A stretch of DNA of 64,000 nucleotides, taken from Azadirachta indica (taxonomy: Eukaryota > Streptophyta > Magnoliopsida > Sapindales > Meliaceae). Below, in pieces: positions 1 to 14,716 of this stretch. The position numbers and the translations under genes were made by a program. Positions within the stretch are counted from its first letter, which is position 1; the number at the start of each line of letters is the position of its first letter. The stretch spans positions 18,401,269-18,465,268 of the forward strand of contig CM040440.1 of NCBI GenBank assembly GCA_022749755.1, written 5' to 3'. The notes below the pieces were generated by a model. That model was not told the origin of the DNA. It did no database searches and was given only the letters and a program-made list of their open reading frames with translations.

Positions 1-1368
1 AACAGAGACATGTATTTTTTGAAGACATGTATTTTTCGAAGTTTCGACCTACACATTTATCACTTTCTCGTTACCATGTAAGAACACACACAGTGACCAT
101 TACCCAAACACAAAAAAAAATTACCCATTCAAATTAAAATACCCACCAACGAATTTCAATTTCAAAACAGAGCTTACTTCTCCTCACGTCTCTTGCTTTT
201 GCCAATTGAAATGATTTTTCCCAAATGGTTTTCACCGAAATGTCTTTCCCCAGTTCGCTTTCAAACACCACTTTTTTTCGTTAAATCATCGTCGAGAAAT
301 GACGTTTTTGAGGATTTTCTGAGTTGAGTTTTATTTGGCTTGAAGGAATAAATGAGAGTACGGAGAAGAAATGAATAGATGTGAGTTTGCAAGTGTTTTT
401 AAATATTTTTTAATTTTTTTATTATTCTTTTAAATTAAAACAAATTATCTTATGATTATTTTAGTATTATTTTTAAAAAAATATCCTTAAAATACATTTA
501 ATGATTATTGTATAGAATTTGTACAGTCAAACAAATAATAAGGGTTAAATTATTATATTATACTCAGCTCATTAACTTTTTCACCGACAGAAATAACATT
601 TAGAAAGTATAAAAATATTTTCGAAACAGTGGTAGAATAGCGAAGATTTGACCAAACAGGAAAAGGGTGTTTGGCATATTCTCATTTTCAATGTATCCCT
701 CGTAATCAAATTTTTTGTCATTTTAACTCCCAGTGAATAATAATAATAAATAAATAAATACACGCACAGCATAAATTTAATAGCGAAGAATATGCAATAT
801 GCTGGAGTATTGAGTCTGACAGCTATATCGATATTATATATACATTTATTTATTTATTTTAATTAAAAAAAAAGTCAACGATTGCAAAATGTTATCCATG
901 TCAATTTGTTAATGTCAGTGTAATGCAGCAGCTTCATATTTCTTTTGTGTGAACATGTCTCTCAAGTCTTAACATCTCGATTAGTAACAGTTATGATTTA
1001 GTAATTCGCTTTTCATTATTTACATTTTTATAATTAAAATATCACAACCTTTCAGACCACAGCGCGTGTTACGGGTACATGTACCATATCCCCTCTCAAA
1101 TCTTGTCTTTCAATTTTCAAGTATTTTTTTTAATATAATATTATATAAGTAATTTGTAAGAGAGTTAGGCGCGTATAATCGAAACCTTACCCTTAAATTG
1201 AACAAATTAAACACTGCGACAGTGATAAAATTTTCATGGAACAACAAACGTCCGTCAATATCTATTTATACAATAAAGAAAGCAGATAACATATTTACGT
1301 TATACAAACCTTTACAGTTCACGCATTCAACAGCAGAAACCCAAGTGGAAGTACAGAATTCTTCAGTT
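1..1368. other. AT-rich upstream region, no gene recognised
   Basis: I recognise no conserved coding sequence here. The stretch is AT-rich with poly-A/T runs and a TTTA-repeat tract near 843-860. The last few hundred bases should contain the promoter and 5' UTR of the epoxide hydrolase that starts at 1369. A TATA-like AT run lies near 1131-1147, but I cannot place the transcription start. The reading frame is open from 1198 to the ATG but has no upstream ATG. Confidence 0.5.
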
Positions 1369-4223
1369 ATGGAGAAGATAGAGCACACTACTGTAGCCAC
1401 TAATGGCATAAACATGCATGTGGCATCAACTGGGACAGGCCCAGTTGTTCTTTTTCTTCACGGTTTCCCTGAACTCTGGTACTCATGGCGCCATCAGCTC
1501 CTCTACCTCTCTTCTCGTGGATACCGTGCCATCGCTCCCGATCTTCGCGGTTACGGCGACACCGACGCACCACCATCGGTCACCTCTTATACGGCCCTGC
1601 ACATCGTGGGTGACCTTATCGGCCTCCTTGATAAGTTGGGTATCGAGCAGGTTTTCTTGGTGGGTCACGACTGGGGTGCTATAATTGCTTGGTATTTTTG
1701 CTTATTTCGCCCGGATAGAGTCAAAGCCTTGGTCAATCTGAGCGTGGCCTTAATGCGCAGAAACCCAGCTGTGAAACCTGTGGATGGCCTAAGGGCACTG
1801 TTTGGTGATGATTTTTATATTTGCAGGTTTCAGGTGATTCTGTTTTTCTCCTTTTTTTTCGGGTTGTTTAAAAATTTTTTATTGAAATAGTTGAGATTAA
1901 TTAAGAAAAACTTGTTACTCGGTGTTTTGATTATCCTTAGAAATTAAGAGAAATTTTCAGTTTTGCATTTTAAGTTGGAGCCTTTATGAAAAATGATCTA
2001 TAAATTGGGTGTGATAGAATTGAGTTATTGGCCTGGATGTTTTGCATTAAATTTATTTCTGAATTAGAAGTATAGGACAGTTATGGTCTAAATTAGCAAT
2101 TGGCTTTTTGTTATGTTTAGGAAATATTGATTTGTTCATTTTGGAAAAATTGAATGTATCCAATTGAGTTGTGTTGGGTTTCACATTATTTATAGGCATC
2201 TATGTAGAATTATTGTTATTGTTGCTGTATTTGCTGTGTAAACTGAGGCTTTGATGTAAGAAAGTCTCTGCCCCAGATGGCAGAACCCATTAAGAGTAAA
2301 AGAAAAAAATTGATCTCACATCACAAACTTTAAAAAGCTCAGATGTTGTATTAAACCAGATGTTGCTTTGCATTAATCAAAAGTTAGACATGTCATCCAT
2401 TGGTAGAACTCTAAAATAAATGAGATTTATTGTAATGTCATAACTCTTGATGCATTGCCTGTATGACTGACAGTCCACGACCTTTCTAGTTCCTTCATTT
2501 GGCTTTGGTTGGATTGACAATAGTTCTAATATTTCATTTCGAGTTTAATATTTTAGCCTTCTTACTGTTACTGTTACTGAATTTTACTACATGGTAAAGT
2601 TCTTATTGTGGGAAATTGTTAAGTATTGTCATGAATATATCTGAACATAATTTCTTCGAAGTATTTGAGTGCAAAAAGATTTGTGCAAGAGTAAGATTTT
2701 AACCATTCTCTGTGTTACTGTCTATGATTATTCATCAATAACTCTTTGGTTTCATGTTTTGGCACAAATATTGGATGTTGGTACTTAAAAACTAAACAAC
2801 AAAAATTGGATGCTGTAATACTTGTATGTATTCATAATATCAAATTTGTATGTCCTAAATTTGACTGTCTGTTAATTTGCCTGCCGAATAATTATTGAAA
2901 GTAAATCAATTATCAAGGTTGCAACTATGTGAAAGTTTCATAAGAAATTTTATATCACATATGTTTGGTATATAAAGGTGCACTCTCCTATGATTGTCCC
3001 TACAACCCTTGAAAGCAGGTAGATGTGAGTGTCATTTGCTCACAACTCCCACTTGCCAACTTCTCAGCAGGTGTTCTCCAATTCAGATCATTAATTGTTG
3101 ATGGGTCCCATAATTTCCTATTTAGTTCAATCTATTTGAAATTGTATTCTTCCTTCTCTAAATGCATCTATTTTGGTGTATTTTACTTAAATCTATTGAT
3201 TTGAGTTTCTCACAAAATGTTGCTGAAATGTGCTGTAGGAACCTGGAGTGGCTGAAGAAGAGTTTGCTCAGATTTCTAGTGCATCACTTATGAAGAAATT
3301 TTTAGCAAGTCGCAGTGCAAAACCACCTTGTGTACCTAAAGAAACAGGATTTAGAGGTCTACCAGATCCTCCAACCTTGCCTTCTTGGCTGTCAGAAGAA
3401 GATGTCAATTATTATGCTGCCAAATTTAATCAGAAAGGCTTCACTGGACCATTGAACTACTATCGATGTTTGGATCTGTATGTACCCCAAAACTTATATT
3501 ATGGCGATCACTGATTAAAGAGTTAGATATCAAGCTTTATATCTGGCAAAATAATCTTTTGGCCTTATTTTTCAGTATTTGATGAATACATTTGTAGAGA
3601 GTCTATCTTCCTCTCCTTTCATCTTCAGCCTGTTGAATTTATATTGTAGAATTTGGTTAATGCATTTTACAGTCAATGGTTCTTGATGGACAGGAGACTG
3701 ATATGGAACACTGTACTTACACATTCTTACTGCTTTGATAGCAGGAAGCATCTTGTTGTTAATATTGATGTACAACCAATTTCATGTCTATTTAAGTATC
3801 TTGGTCTCACATAATTTCACTAATTCTAATACCGCAAATTTTATATTTCGTATGGAATAATCTTTTGCCTCCTGCAGAGTTTGTTCAGGAATTGCATGTC
3901 TTACTAAGTTATAAAAACCTCAAAATTTCATCTGTAGGCTGAGTATTAAACAAAAGTAATTTTCTTTTGGTTGCAGAAACTGGGAGCTTTTGGCACCTTG
4001 GACTGGGGCACAAATTAAAGTACCAGTTAAATTTATGGTGGGGGACCTTGATCTTACCTACCACATCCCAGGCGTGAAGGAATACATACACAATGGTGGA
4101 TTCAAAAATGATGTACCAGATTTGCAGGATGTAGTTGTAATGGAAGGAGTAGCCCATTTCCTCAACCAGGAAAAGGCCGATGAAGTCAGTGAACACATTT
4201 ATGACTTCACCAAAAACTTCTGA
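1369..4223 (+). CDS. Soluble epoxide hydrolase, tandem copy 1 (alpha/beta hydrolase)
   Basis: Three coding exons, 1369-1833, 3239-3477 and 3977-4223, join in phase with GT-AG introns to a 316-residue protein, the usual length of plant soluble epoxide hydrolases. The enzyme opens epoxides (typically of fatty acids) to diols through an ester intermediate. Visible are the oxyanion-hole motif HGFP (31-34), the nucleophile Asp101 in GHDWG, the two epoxide-positioning tyrosines Tyr150 and Tyr230, the acid Asp260 in GDLDL, and the base His295 in GVAHF. All are intact by comparison with the known potato enzyme, so it should be active. There is no signal peptide, so it is presumably cytosolic. The ATG at 1369 matches the MEKIEHT start of the second copy. 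AATAAA at 4385-4390 is a likely poly(A) signal. The substrate cannot be inferred. Confidence 0.93.
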
Positions 4224-4426
4224 TCGAGAATTGGCGACGCGTTTGTCATCTCGGCTAGCATGCCTAGTTCCATTAAGTTCAAATGCCAATATCCAGTGTT
4301 TCTAGTTGTGTTATGTATCCTGCATCCTGTTGAAGGATTTTCTATCCTGTGTTATGAATGTAATGTTTACTGTCTTAAGATTGGAATAAATTTGTATTTG
4401 GGGCTTCCCGTCTCTCTTTTAGGATA

Positions 4427-6227
4427 GGGAAAATGACATATTCTCTTACGATGTTAGGCCTAATAAATAGATACTTTCTCGATGTTTGAAAAAAATTAGA
4501 TATTCTCCTGATATTTGGATGAATAAGCAAATATTTCTCTTGACTTTTATTTTTGTTTGTTAACTAATTAGTTTATTATTATTTGTATTTTTAATTTTTT
4601 TTATATAATAATAATAATATAATATATATTTTATTTACTTATAATATTTAAATCTTTATTTTAATATTTTTCACAAAATAAATTTTTTAAATATAACAAT
4701 TTATTTTTATATTTAATATTTTTTTCACAATATATTCAAAATTAAATATATTTTTAATTTTTATTTCAATAAAAAATTTAGAAAAGAAAATATTATTAAA
4801 AAAAATTTAAATAATAAGTTAGATTAAATTTATATTAAAATATTTAAACTCTTTTTATAATAAATTTGATATTTAATTGTTAAAAAAATTTTGAAACATA
4901 TTTTAATGTTTTATTCTTATAATAATATTTTTATTCAAAAGATTATATAAATTTATTATTTTTTTTGAGAAAATTATAAAAAAATATAAATAAAAAATTT
5001 TAAAAAAAGAAAAAATTTAGTATCATTTGTTAATAAAATTAGTAATTAAATATATTTTATATTCTTATTAAACAATATAATTTAATTTTAATTAAAAATA
5101 AAAAAGAAGAAAATTTTTTGATTATTTTTATTTATAATATATATAAAACATGTATTTATTATTTATATTTTTATATATTTTAAAAAAAAAAATAATAATT
5201 TAATATAATTTTTTAAATAAATATATTACATGTAAAAATAAAACGTTAAAAAAATATTTTAATTAAATTTTTTAATAATTAAATATTTATTATTATAAAA
5301 GTGAAAGTAAAGGATTAAAAATATTTTAACATATGAGTGGAACTTATCTCATTATTTAAATTTTTTTAATAATTGTATTTTTTAAAAAATTTTATTAAAA
5401 TAACAAATTAAAAAATTTATTTATTCTTAAATATATTGTGAAAAAAATATTAAAAAATATATGAAAATGTAAATAAAAATATAAACAATAAGTACGTATT
5501 ACATATATATTACAAATAAAACTAATCAAAAATTTTCTTCTTTTTCTATTTTTTAATTTAATTTAAATTATATTAGTTAATAAGAATATAAAATATATCT
5601 AATTACTAATTTTATTAATAAATGATACTAAATTTTTTTTACTTTTTTATTTATATTTTTATAATTTTTCTCGAGAAAATATAATAAATTTAATATAATC
5701 TTTTAAATAAAAATAATAGTATGAAAATAAAATGTTAAAATATGTTTCAAAATCTTTTTAATAATTAAATATTAAATTTATTGTAAAAAAAAAGAATATA
5801 AATATTTTAACATGAGTTTAAAATATTTTAATATAAATTTAATTTAACTCATTATTTAAATTTTTTTAATAATATTTTGTTTTTCAAATTTCTATTGAAA
5901 TAACAAATTAAAAATGCATTTAATTTTGAAAATATTGTGAAAAAAATAAATATGAATTAAATTATTATATTTAAAAAATTTACATTATAAAAAAAATATT
6001 AAAATAAAAAAATAAAATATTATAATTATATAAAAATATATATTATATTATTATTATAAAAAAAATTAAAAATATAAATAATAATAAACTAACGATTTAT
6101 TAATAAAAATAAAAATTAAAAATATTTATTTATTTATCCGAACTTCAAAATAATATTCAACCTTTTTTAAATATGGGAGGGCATTTTCAAATTAAGCCAA
6201 ACATAAAGAGAAATATGCCATTTTTCC
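4427..6227. mobile_element. Foldback (palindromic) MULE-type element, 1.8 kb
   Basis: This is a very AT-rich block whose two halves are inverted copies of each other. The ends match as terminal inverted repeats: GGGAAAATGACATATT at 4427, and the complement of the right end reads GGAAAAATGGCATATT. Flanking 9-mers are TTTAGGATA (4418-4426) and TTTAGAATA (6228-6236), a 9-bp target duplication with one mismatch, as Mutator-like elements make. The arms pair well to about 5165 and 5488, with an asymmetric loop of roughly 0.3 kb. I see no ORF of note, so it is non-autonomous. It begins 204 bp after the stop of the first epoxide hydrolase and ends 251 bp before the ATG of the second. Confidence 0.8.
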
Positions 6228-6478
6228 TTTAGAATATCGTTATTATTGGAAGCATAAACCTCGCAATAAATGATCTACGGAAAGATGCGTCACGTCTCTG
6301 TTCTATTCCATTGACAGATCTACTCGTCCATTTGATAAAGCCAAATCGAAATCGTCATCTTTTGTTTTTCCTTTTCAACAAAGTTAATTACCCTCCCTCG
6401 AAATGAACCCACAAGTAACGCGCCCATCTACAAAAGTTTCATAGCTCGACCAAAAATACCAAACAGAGTACTTTCGAG

Positions 6479-8634
6479 ATGGAGAAGATAGAGCACACAA
6501 GTGTAGCTACCAACGGCATAAACATGCATGTGGCATCACTTGGAACAGGCCCAGTAGTTCTCTTACTTCACGGCTTCCCTGAACTCTGGTATTCCTGGCG
6601 CCACCAGCTCCTCTATCTCTCCTCTCAGGGCTACCGCGCCATCGCCCCCGATCTTCGCGGTTACGGCGACACAGACGCGCCAACCTCGGTCACGTCGTAC
6701 ACTGCCCTGCACATCGTGGGTGACCTTATCGGCCTTCTTGATAAATTGGGTATCGAGCGGGTTTTCTTGGTGGGTCATGACTGGGGTGCTATAATTGCTT
6801 GGTACTTTTGTCTGCTTCGCCCGGATAGAGTCAAGGCCTTGGTTAATATGAGCGTGCCGTTTCTTCCCAGAAATCCCGCCATAAGACCTGTAGATGGCTT
6901 CAGGGCGATGTTTGGTGATGATTACTATATTTGCAGGTTTCAGGTGACCTTTTCTTTTTGGTTCCTTTTTCTTTTTTGTGAACTGCTTGGGATTAATTGG
7001 TGTTTATAGGAAACTAAAATTTGTTGGAATGGCTGTTTGGTCGGTTGATTTTTTGTCGGCTTTCTGGTTCTCTCTCTAAATCCTGAAACTTATTTTTGTT
7101 AGTGTTTCAGTGGGACCGTTTATGATATTGACATGGTATCTGAATTGGGTGTAAACAGAATTCATTTTTTTTTTTTTTTTGGGTCTTTGTGGCATAAATA
7201 TTTTGCATTTAATCGAGTTATGAATTTAGGCAATTATGGACTCTGTTGGCCATTAAGTTGTGGTATCAACAAATATTGACTGTTTAATTTTGGAACAATT
7301 TGGTGTCCCCAACTTTAATGAATTGGATTAATGCATTTATATGCATGTATATAAGAGCTTAACGTCTTCTTCAGTTGTTCTGTAAAGTAAGGCTTCAATA
7401 TAACTAACTCATTGCCCCACGACCAGTTCAAGGGTAAAAAGACAAAAATTATCCTCATATTACAAAGTTAAGCTCATGGATATCAGATTTTGCTGCATGT
7501 TGCTGTGCGTTAATCAAAAGTGAGACCTGGTATCCATTTTCAGACTAGGATAGCATGTTAATGAAATGAGCTTGGAACTGCATAAATTTGATCCACTTTT
7601 GGAGTACGGTAGCAACCAAAGGAAATTTTCATCTAATTATGATTTGAGTATAATTCCTGTAGATTGCTCTAATCTCCAGCATTCTTCTTCTGGATGTATC
7701 TATTTTAGTACATTGTTCTTAAATCTCTTCAACTGACTTTGTACGAAACATTGCTAAATTGTGCCATAGGAACTTGGAGTGCCTGAAGAAGACTTTGCTC
7801 AGATTGATACTGCAAGACTGATGAGGAAATTTCTTTTACTCCGCAGTCCAAAGCCACTCTGGATACCTAAGAAAACTGGAGTTAGAGGTCTGCCAGATCC
7901 TCCAACCTTGCCCTCTTGGCTGTCAGATGATGATGTCAATTATTATGCTGCCAAATTTAACCAGAAAGGCTTCACTGGGGCACTGAACTATTATCGATGT
8001 TGGGATTTGTAAGTTCCACAGCATATATCATTCCTATCGTAAATTAAAGAGTTAGACATCAACCTTATATCAGGCTGTTGTATTTATGTTTTAGAACTTG
8101 TTATTTCATGCATCATACAATCTGTCATATCTATGGGTGAAACTTATTCAGACCACTGAACTTACCCACAAAGTATTCAGACTTCATATTGATGCACCTG
8201 CCCATTTGCATGTCTAGTTTTAGTATCTTGGTGTCAGGTAATTTTACTAACTCTTACATATGAAACAATCTGTTGCATATTGTGGAGTTTGGTTTCTGGA
8301 GTACCATATTAGACTAACTTAGCAAACGATTAAAGTTTCTTGTGTAGTGATAGGTGTATTCCTTTTTAATTTTCCTATTTCTTGCAGAAATTGGGAGGTT
8401 TTGGCACCCTGGACTGGGGTACAAATCAAAGTACCAGTTAAATTTGTTGTGGGTGATCTAGATCTAGTCTATCATGTCCCAGGTATCAAGGAATATATAC
8501 ACAATGGTGGCTTCAAGAAAGACGTACCATTTTTGCAGGAAGTAGTTGTAATGGAAGGAGTAGCACACTTTCTCAACCAAGAAAGGGCGGAAGAAGTTGG
8601 TGCACACATCTATGACTTCATCAAAAAGTTCTGA
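6479..8634 (+). CDS. Soluble epoxide hydrolase, tandem copy 2
   Basis: Exons 6479-6943, 7770-8008 and 8388-8634 have exactly the same lengths (465, 239 and 247 nt) and phases as copy 1, and give 316 residues. The catalytic set is complete: HGFP 31-34, Asp101 (GHDWG), Tyr150, Tyr230, Asp260 (GDLDL) and His295 (GVAHF). It is closely similar to copy 1 throughout. Differences fall mainly in the lid and cap region (for example PFLPRNPAI in place of ALMRRNPAV around 127-135), which could change substrate range. Intron 1 is 826 bp against 1405 bp in copy 1. The poly(A) signal is probably AATAAA at 8814-8819. The upstream DNA free of the foldback element is only about 240 bp, so its promoter may differ from that of copy 1. 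Confidence 0.94.
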
Positions 8635-10433
8635 TCAGGCATTGGCATTTGCCAGTATGCCATGCTTCTCATCACTTCTAGCATGCCATTACCAACATCC
8701 AATTTGGTGGCAAGTTTCTTTAGTTGATCCTGTACTCTAGCAGATGTATCCAGTTGAAGGATCTTCTATCCTGTATTGTGGTGTTTGATTGTACTGTTTT
8801 CTTTTAAGCTATGAATAAATATGTATATGTAGGGCTTGACACTTATTTGTAATAATGTTGTTGATTTATGGAATGTATGGAACATTAGGGTACTGAGGGT
8901 GTGAGACTCTGGCAAAGACTCAGTATAAATTTGTCATTTGGTTCTCTTTTATTGGTGATGCATTCTTTTGAGTTCCTAGCGGTTTATTAACCAGCATGCA
9001 GCATTACTATAGAAATGAAAAAAGGTGTGAAAAGAGGAGATGAAATTATGAAGTTGAGAGCTTCCCAACTTCCACAACAAAACGTCGCGCTAGTTCTTTA
9101 TAAGGCCTTGATACATTGGCTTTAGGCAACATTACTTTGCCCGTCGAGAGGATCTGGTTTCTCTTTGCTTGTTCGATGAAATAAACTACGTGCGTATATA
9201 TAGCTCGGATGGAAAATCAAATAGAGAGAACTAATAAGTGGCATTTCGGATAGCCAACTCCATTGCTTCTATAAGAAATGCGACATAAACTTGAGGATGA
9301 CAAGATGACACATTCATTTCTATAATATATAAGCATGGGTAAGCTCATACATTATATGCTTAAAAATGAAAACATGCCTATTGAATTGACTACACTTACG
9401 AATATCGTCCACCTATTACAGAAAAATCAAAGTAAATATTCAGTTGCACAAAGTTATGAATTCATCAACAGTTCTAAAAACCATTTTTTAGGATCATCTC
9501 CAATTCCATCTTCTCCGTGCGAAATTCTAATTCCAGTATTTCCCATCCTATTCCTATAATTTGTTTATATTATGATTGTTCTGTTTCCTGGGAAATATAT
9601 ACACACTCACACACACAGAAGAATCGTGTTAAAAATGTGTGCAAGCTCACGTGAGTTTCAACCAATGAGGAACGGATTGAGAAGTCAGGTCAGAAATGTT
9701 GCGATGCTCCACAACTGACGATGATGCATTCCTCATCTCCTCCCTTCAGGCGCCGCTTTAATGAAGGGCTACTCCGCACATTTAGAGTCCAGCTCAAAAA
9801 TCAAGCCGAAAATGATTTCGTACCAATTGCTTGCGTAAATGCATCTCAAAGAGCTGCTGCAATACCCACTTTTCAGTCTTGATTTGGACGTCTCTGATTT
9901 AAACCATGAAAACTCCACATAATATAACAAATACCAGCGTTATTAAGCTTAACTAAGTAAGTTATGCCCCATTGCAGTTAAGATCTCCCAAGGACTAGAT
10001 TATAAATCCATTGTCATGAATTAAAAGCCAAGTCCCATCCCTAATTATCTTAAGTACCATCAAGCCGCCAAATCCACAAAATAAAATCAATATCAGTTAC
10101 CATAGTTTATTTTAATTTTAACCAGGAAAGCCAGTATAGATCAAGCCAACTCTAACCAAGTTTTAAACAACTCAACATCATCACTTCTATCTTCTAAGCA
10201 TAAATCCTAAAATATGCTCAAATTAAAATACAACATTTGCATAAAATATGCTCAACATCATCACGGACGTCCAAGATTATGTCTCAAACAAAAAATATAT
10301 ATCCCAAAATTCGGATGATAACTTGCTAAGATACTTGTTCCAAACATTTAAAAATTGCAAAGTGAAAAAGGAAAACACAACATTTGCATAATTAGGTAGG
10401 CTGCTCCATAACATTCTGTCAAATTTCTGTGAC
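8635..10433. other. Intergenic, two convergent 3' flanks
   Basis: This holds the 3' UTR of epoxide hydrolase copy 2 (to about 8840) and, at the right end, the 3' UTR of the minus-strand RPL18. In between I see AT-rich sequence, a short CA-rich run near 9600-9620 and no recognisable gene. A 74-codon open frame at 9335-9559 has no recognisable motif and I do not call it. Confidence 0.5.
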
Positions 10434-12364
<1,931 letters not shown>

Positions 12365-12427
12365 GGTTGCTGCCGCTGCTGCTACTCCCCGCGGACTGCT
12401 TAACAGCAAATGCTCTTCGAAGGAGTC

Positions 12428-12435
12428 TAGGGTTT
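12428..12435 (-). promoter_or_regulatory. telo-box (AAACCCTA) upstream of RPL18
   Basis: On the minus strand AAACCCTA lies 64 bp upstream of the RPL18 ATG, followed by GA. Telo-boxes are known elements of plant translation-machinery promoters and 5' leaders. A second related string (AAACCCTAAC) occurs inside RPL18 intron 1 near 12330-12340. Function is inferred from motif and position only. Confidence 0.55.
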
Positions 12436-13697
12436 AGGGCTCCCGTTTTATTTTGTAGACAAAGTTGGGGTGGGCAAACTTATTGTAGTGCTGATTTCCA
12501 TGGCTTTTGATGCTTCCTCGTCTTCTAACGTACAAGTCAGCAATTCTGATTTAATCCGGACCGTTCCACGGTTGACCTTATTGATCGAAATTCGCGATAA
12601 TAACATTTCTGTCAATAAACTTTGCCAAAACAACAAATGAGTGCATAAGTTTACTCAGTTTTAACAATTTAGCCCCCCATCCTTTGATCAATCTGGCTGT
12701 GGATATATTTTATGAAATTGGGAGGGATACATTTATCACAACAATTGTAGTCTGATTGCCTAATGAAATGTATTAGTATTACAAAACTCACAACGTTTAA
12801 TAACATTTTCAGTCATAATTGCTTGCTTTCCTCTCTCTCTTTTTAATGTTTCTATATTTACTATTTAAATTATTTAAATTCTATATCTTAATAACTTAAA
12901 TAGTTAAAACACAAATGCAACCTTCTCAATTTGTTTCTTTTTAAGAACTATTAAGATTGTTCCAAAACAATATAGACTAAAAATAATAAAATACTTTAGA
13001 CATGCAATAGATTTGGAAATACTATTCATGTATTTGTATCGTCACTAAATCCATCCATATTAGAAATATTTACTAGTAATTAATCAAGTACAATAAACAG
13101 GTTCTTTAAAACATGAAATTTTTTAAAAAAATAATATCAACTACTTCATGTCTATTCATTTTTTTTTTTGAAGAACAATTATATTTTATAATGTAATAAA
13201 TATGTTACAATTTAAAAAATAATAATTTTCTTATTAGCTTTCACAATTTTTTCTTTTGTTTTGTTTTATGTTGAAAAATGATTAACATCATTTTAAAATG
13301 GATAAATTACCTAAATCACAAACATGAAGAAGCTTTTGGCACAACAAGATTTGCCATGTTAATCAACACTTCAATTGTATTGTATTTTTATTTGCGTTAA
13401 AACTGAAGTGATAATATAATTAATTAGTACGGTAACATGATTTTATAAATGATACTTGAAACAGGAGAATTAAGCTGTATTTTCATCCATCAAAAAGTTT
13501 CTTTCCACTTAAAACGTAAACGTAAACCATTAACTTTCTCACAAAGAAGAAAAAAAAACTTCATCAAATACAATAATCATCCACAATAAAATTTAAATGT
13601 GATTATCTTTTTATTAGACTATTATGAATCACAAATTCACTTATATATGACTGCCAAAATGTATGAATTATGATGTATGCCTAGGGTGTACAGCTCA
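12436..13697. other. Intergenic, RPL18 promoter side
   Basis: AT-rich DNA between the RPL18 promoter and the left target duplication of the MULE. I see no conserved coding sequence, RNA gene or clear repeat. A 62-codon open frame at 12448-12636 (-) overlaps the RPL18 promoter and looks spurious. Confidence 0.5.
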
Positions 13698-14338
13698 TAT
13701 TGAGAAGGGTAAATTTTCTTTTCTCCCTTAAAGTTTTGTCGAATACCCATTTAACCCCTTAAGGTTTAAAATTTTACCCGTTATGTCCTAACATTAAACT
13801 AGAAAACAGTAAAATCATATTTCTCAGGACAATTGACCAAAATACCCTTTATTGCTAAGATGGGGACCATCTAATAGTGTATGGGCCCCACGAGATAGTA
13901 TTTTGGATTTTATGGCAAAATAAAATAATACTTAAATGAAATTACAAAATTGACCTCGCATAAAGTAACATTGAAAATGAAACAATTGCAAAAAAAAACC
14001 TGTGCATGGAACGAGGCAAAATGTGACCGTTTTCTTCTTCAACAGTCATATATTAGGCTATATAAACACTTCATGAAAATGAGCAACTATATACTAGCAA
14101 CATACACAAAATCATACATCATCATCACTCCAAATCATTAATCGATCTACCATTCTTAACATTCTAATGCATATCATAAATAGCCAAGCAAATAACTCCA
14201 GCATACTGAAATTTGATCAATCTAGCATTATACCCAACACCATATACACACCATTATACATCTATTTTCTTTCACAAACACACATACTAGAAAGTTTACA
14301 CATATAAAAACTAGAATACTCAAACTCTTCTATCAATA

Positions 14339-14716
14339 ATGAGCTCAAAATGTAGCGATGAGAATCAAATAAATGGTGGAACAATCAAGTTCAGGAATAA
14401 ATATTACTTTTATGGTAAAAGAGCTAGAGTTAGAATATCTGATAGTGACAAAAATCCTAATAAATTGTATTTTTTCTATTCGCAGGAGCCATCATGTGGG
14501 TATTTTAAGTTTTGGAACCCAACAAAAGAAGAATACAATGGTTGTGCATGCAAAATGGAAATAAGGAGTAGTGGCAGTTCAAGAAACATTTCAAAAATCA
14601 CTCACTCTGATGCTGGACAATAGGGACTAATTAGCAGTGAAAAGAAGCTCAGCAAAATTATAACGATGTTGTTGATTTTGATATGCATTAGCGTATATAT
14701 AACGCTAAACATGTAG
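14339..14716 (+). pseudogene. GRF-type zinc-finger small protein of the MULE, broken
   Basis: The frame from ATG 14339 runs to a TAG at 14621-14623, then stays open to TAG 14714-14716, so the original product was probably about 125 residues. Residues around 20-60 match the GRF zinc finger (GKRARVRISDSDKNPNKLYF and then CGYFKFWNP). However, the three earlier zinc-ligand cysteine positions read Tyr (YFYG and FFYS), each TAT where TGT is expected. Only the Cys of CGYF remains. After the internal stop the frame encodes a basic patch and a hydrophobic helix (IITMLLILICISVYITL), matching the known plant layout of a GRF finger followed by a C-terminal membrane segment. It lies 5' of, and convergent with, the transposase. 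Role unknown; a MULE accessory gene is an inference. Confidence 0.65.

Noticed and set aside
1198..1368. In-frame N-terminal extension of epoxide hydrolase copy 1
   Set aside because: It has no ATG, and the second copy starts at the same MEKIEHT methionine. The extension is 5' UTR.
9335..9559. 74-codon open frame
   Set aside because: No motif, no neighbours of the same kind and no splice or family support. Chance frames of this size are common.
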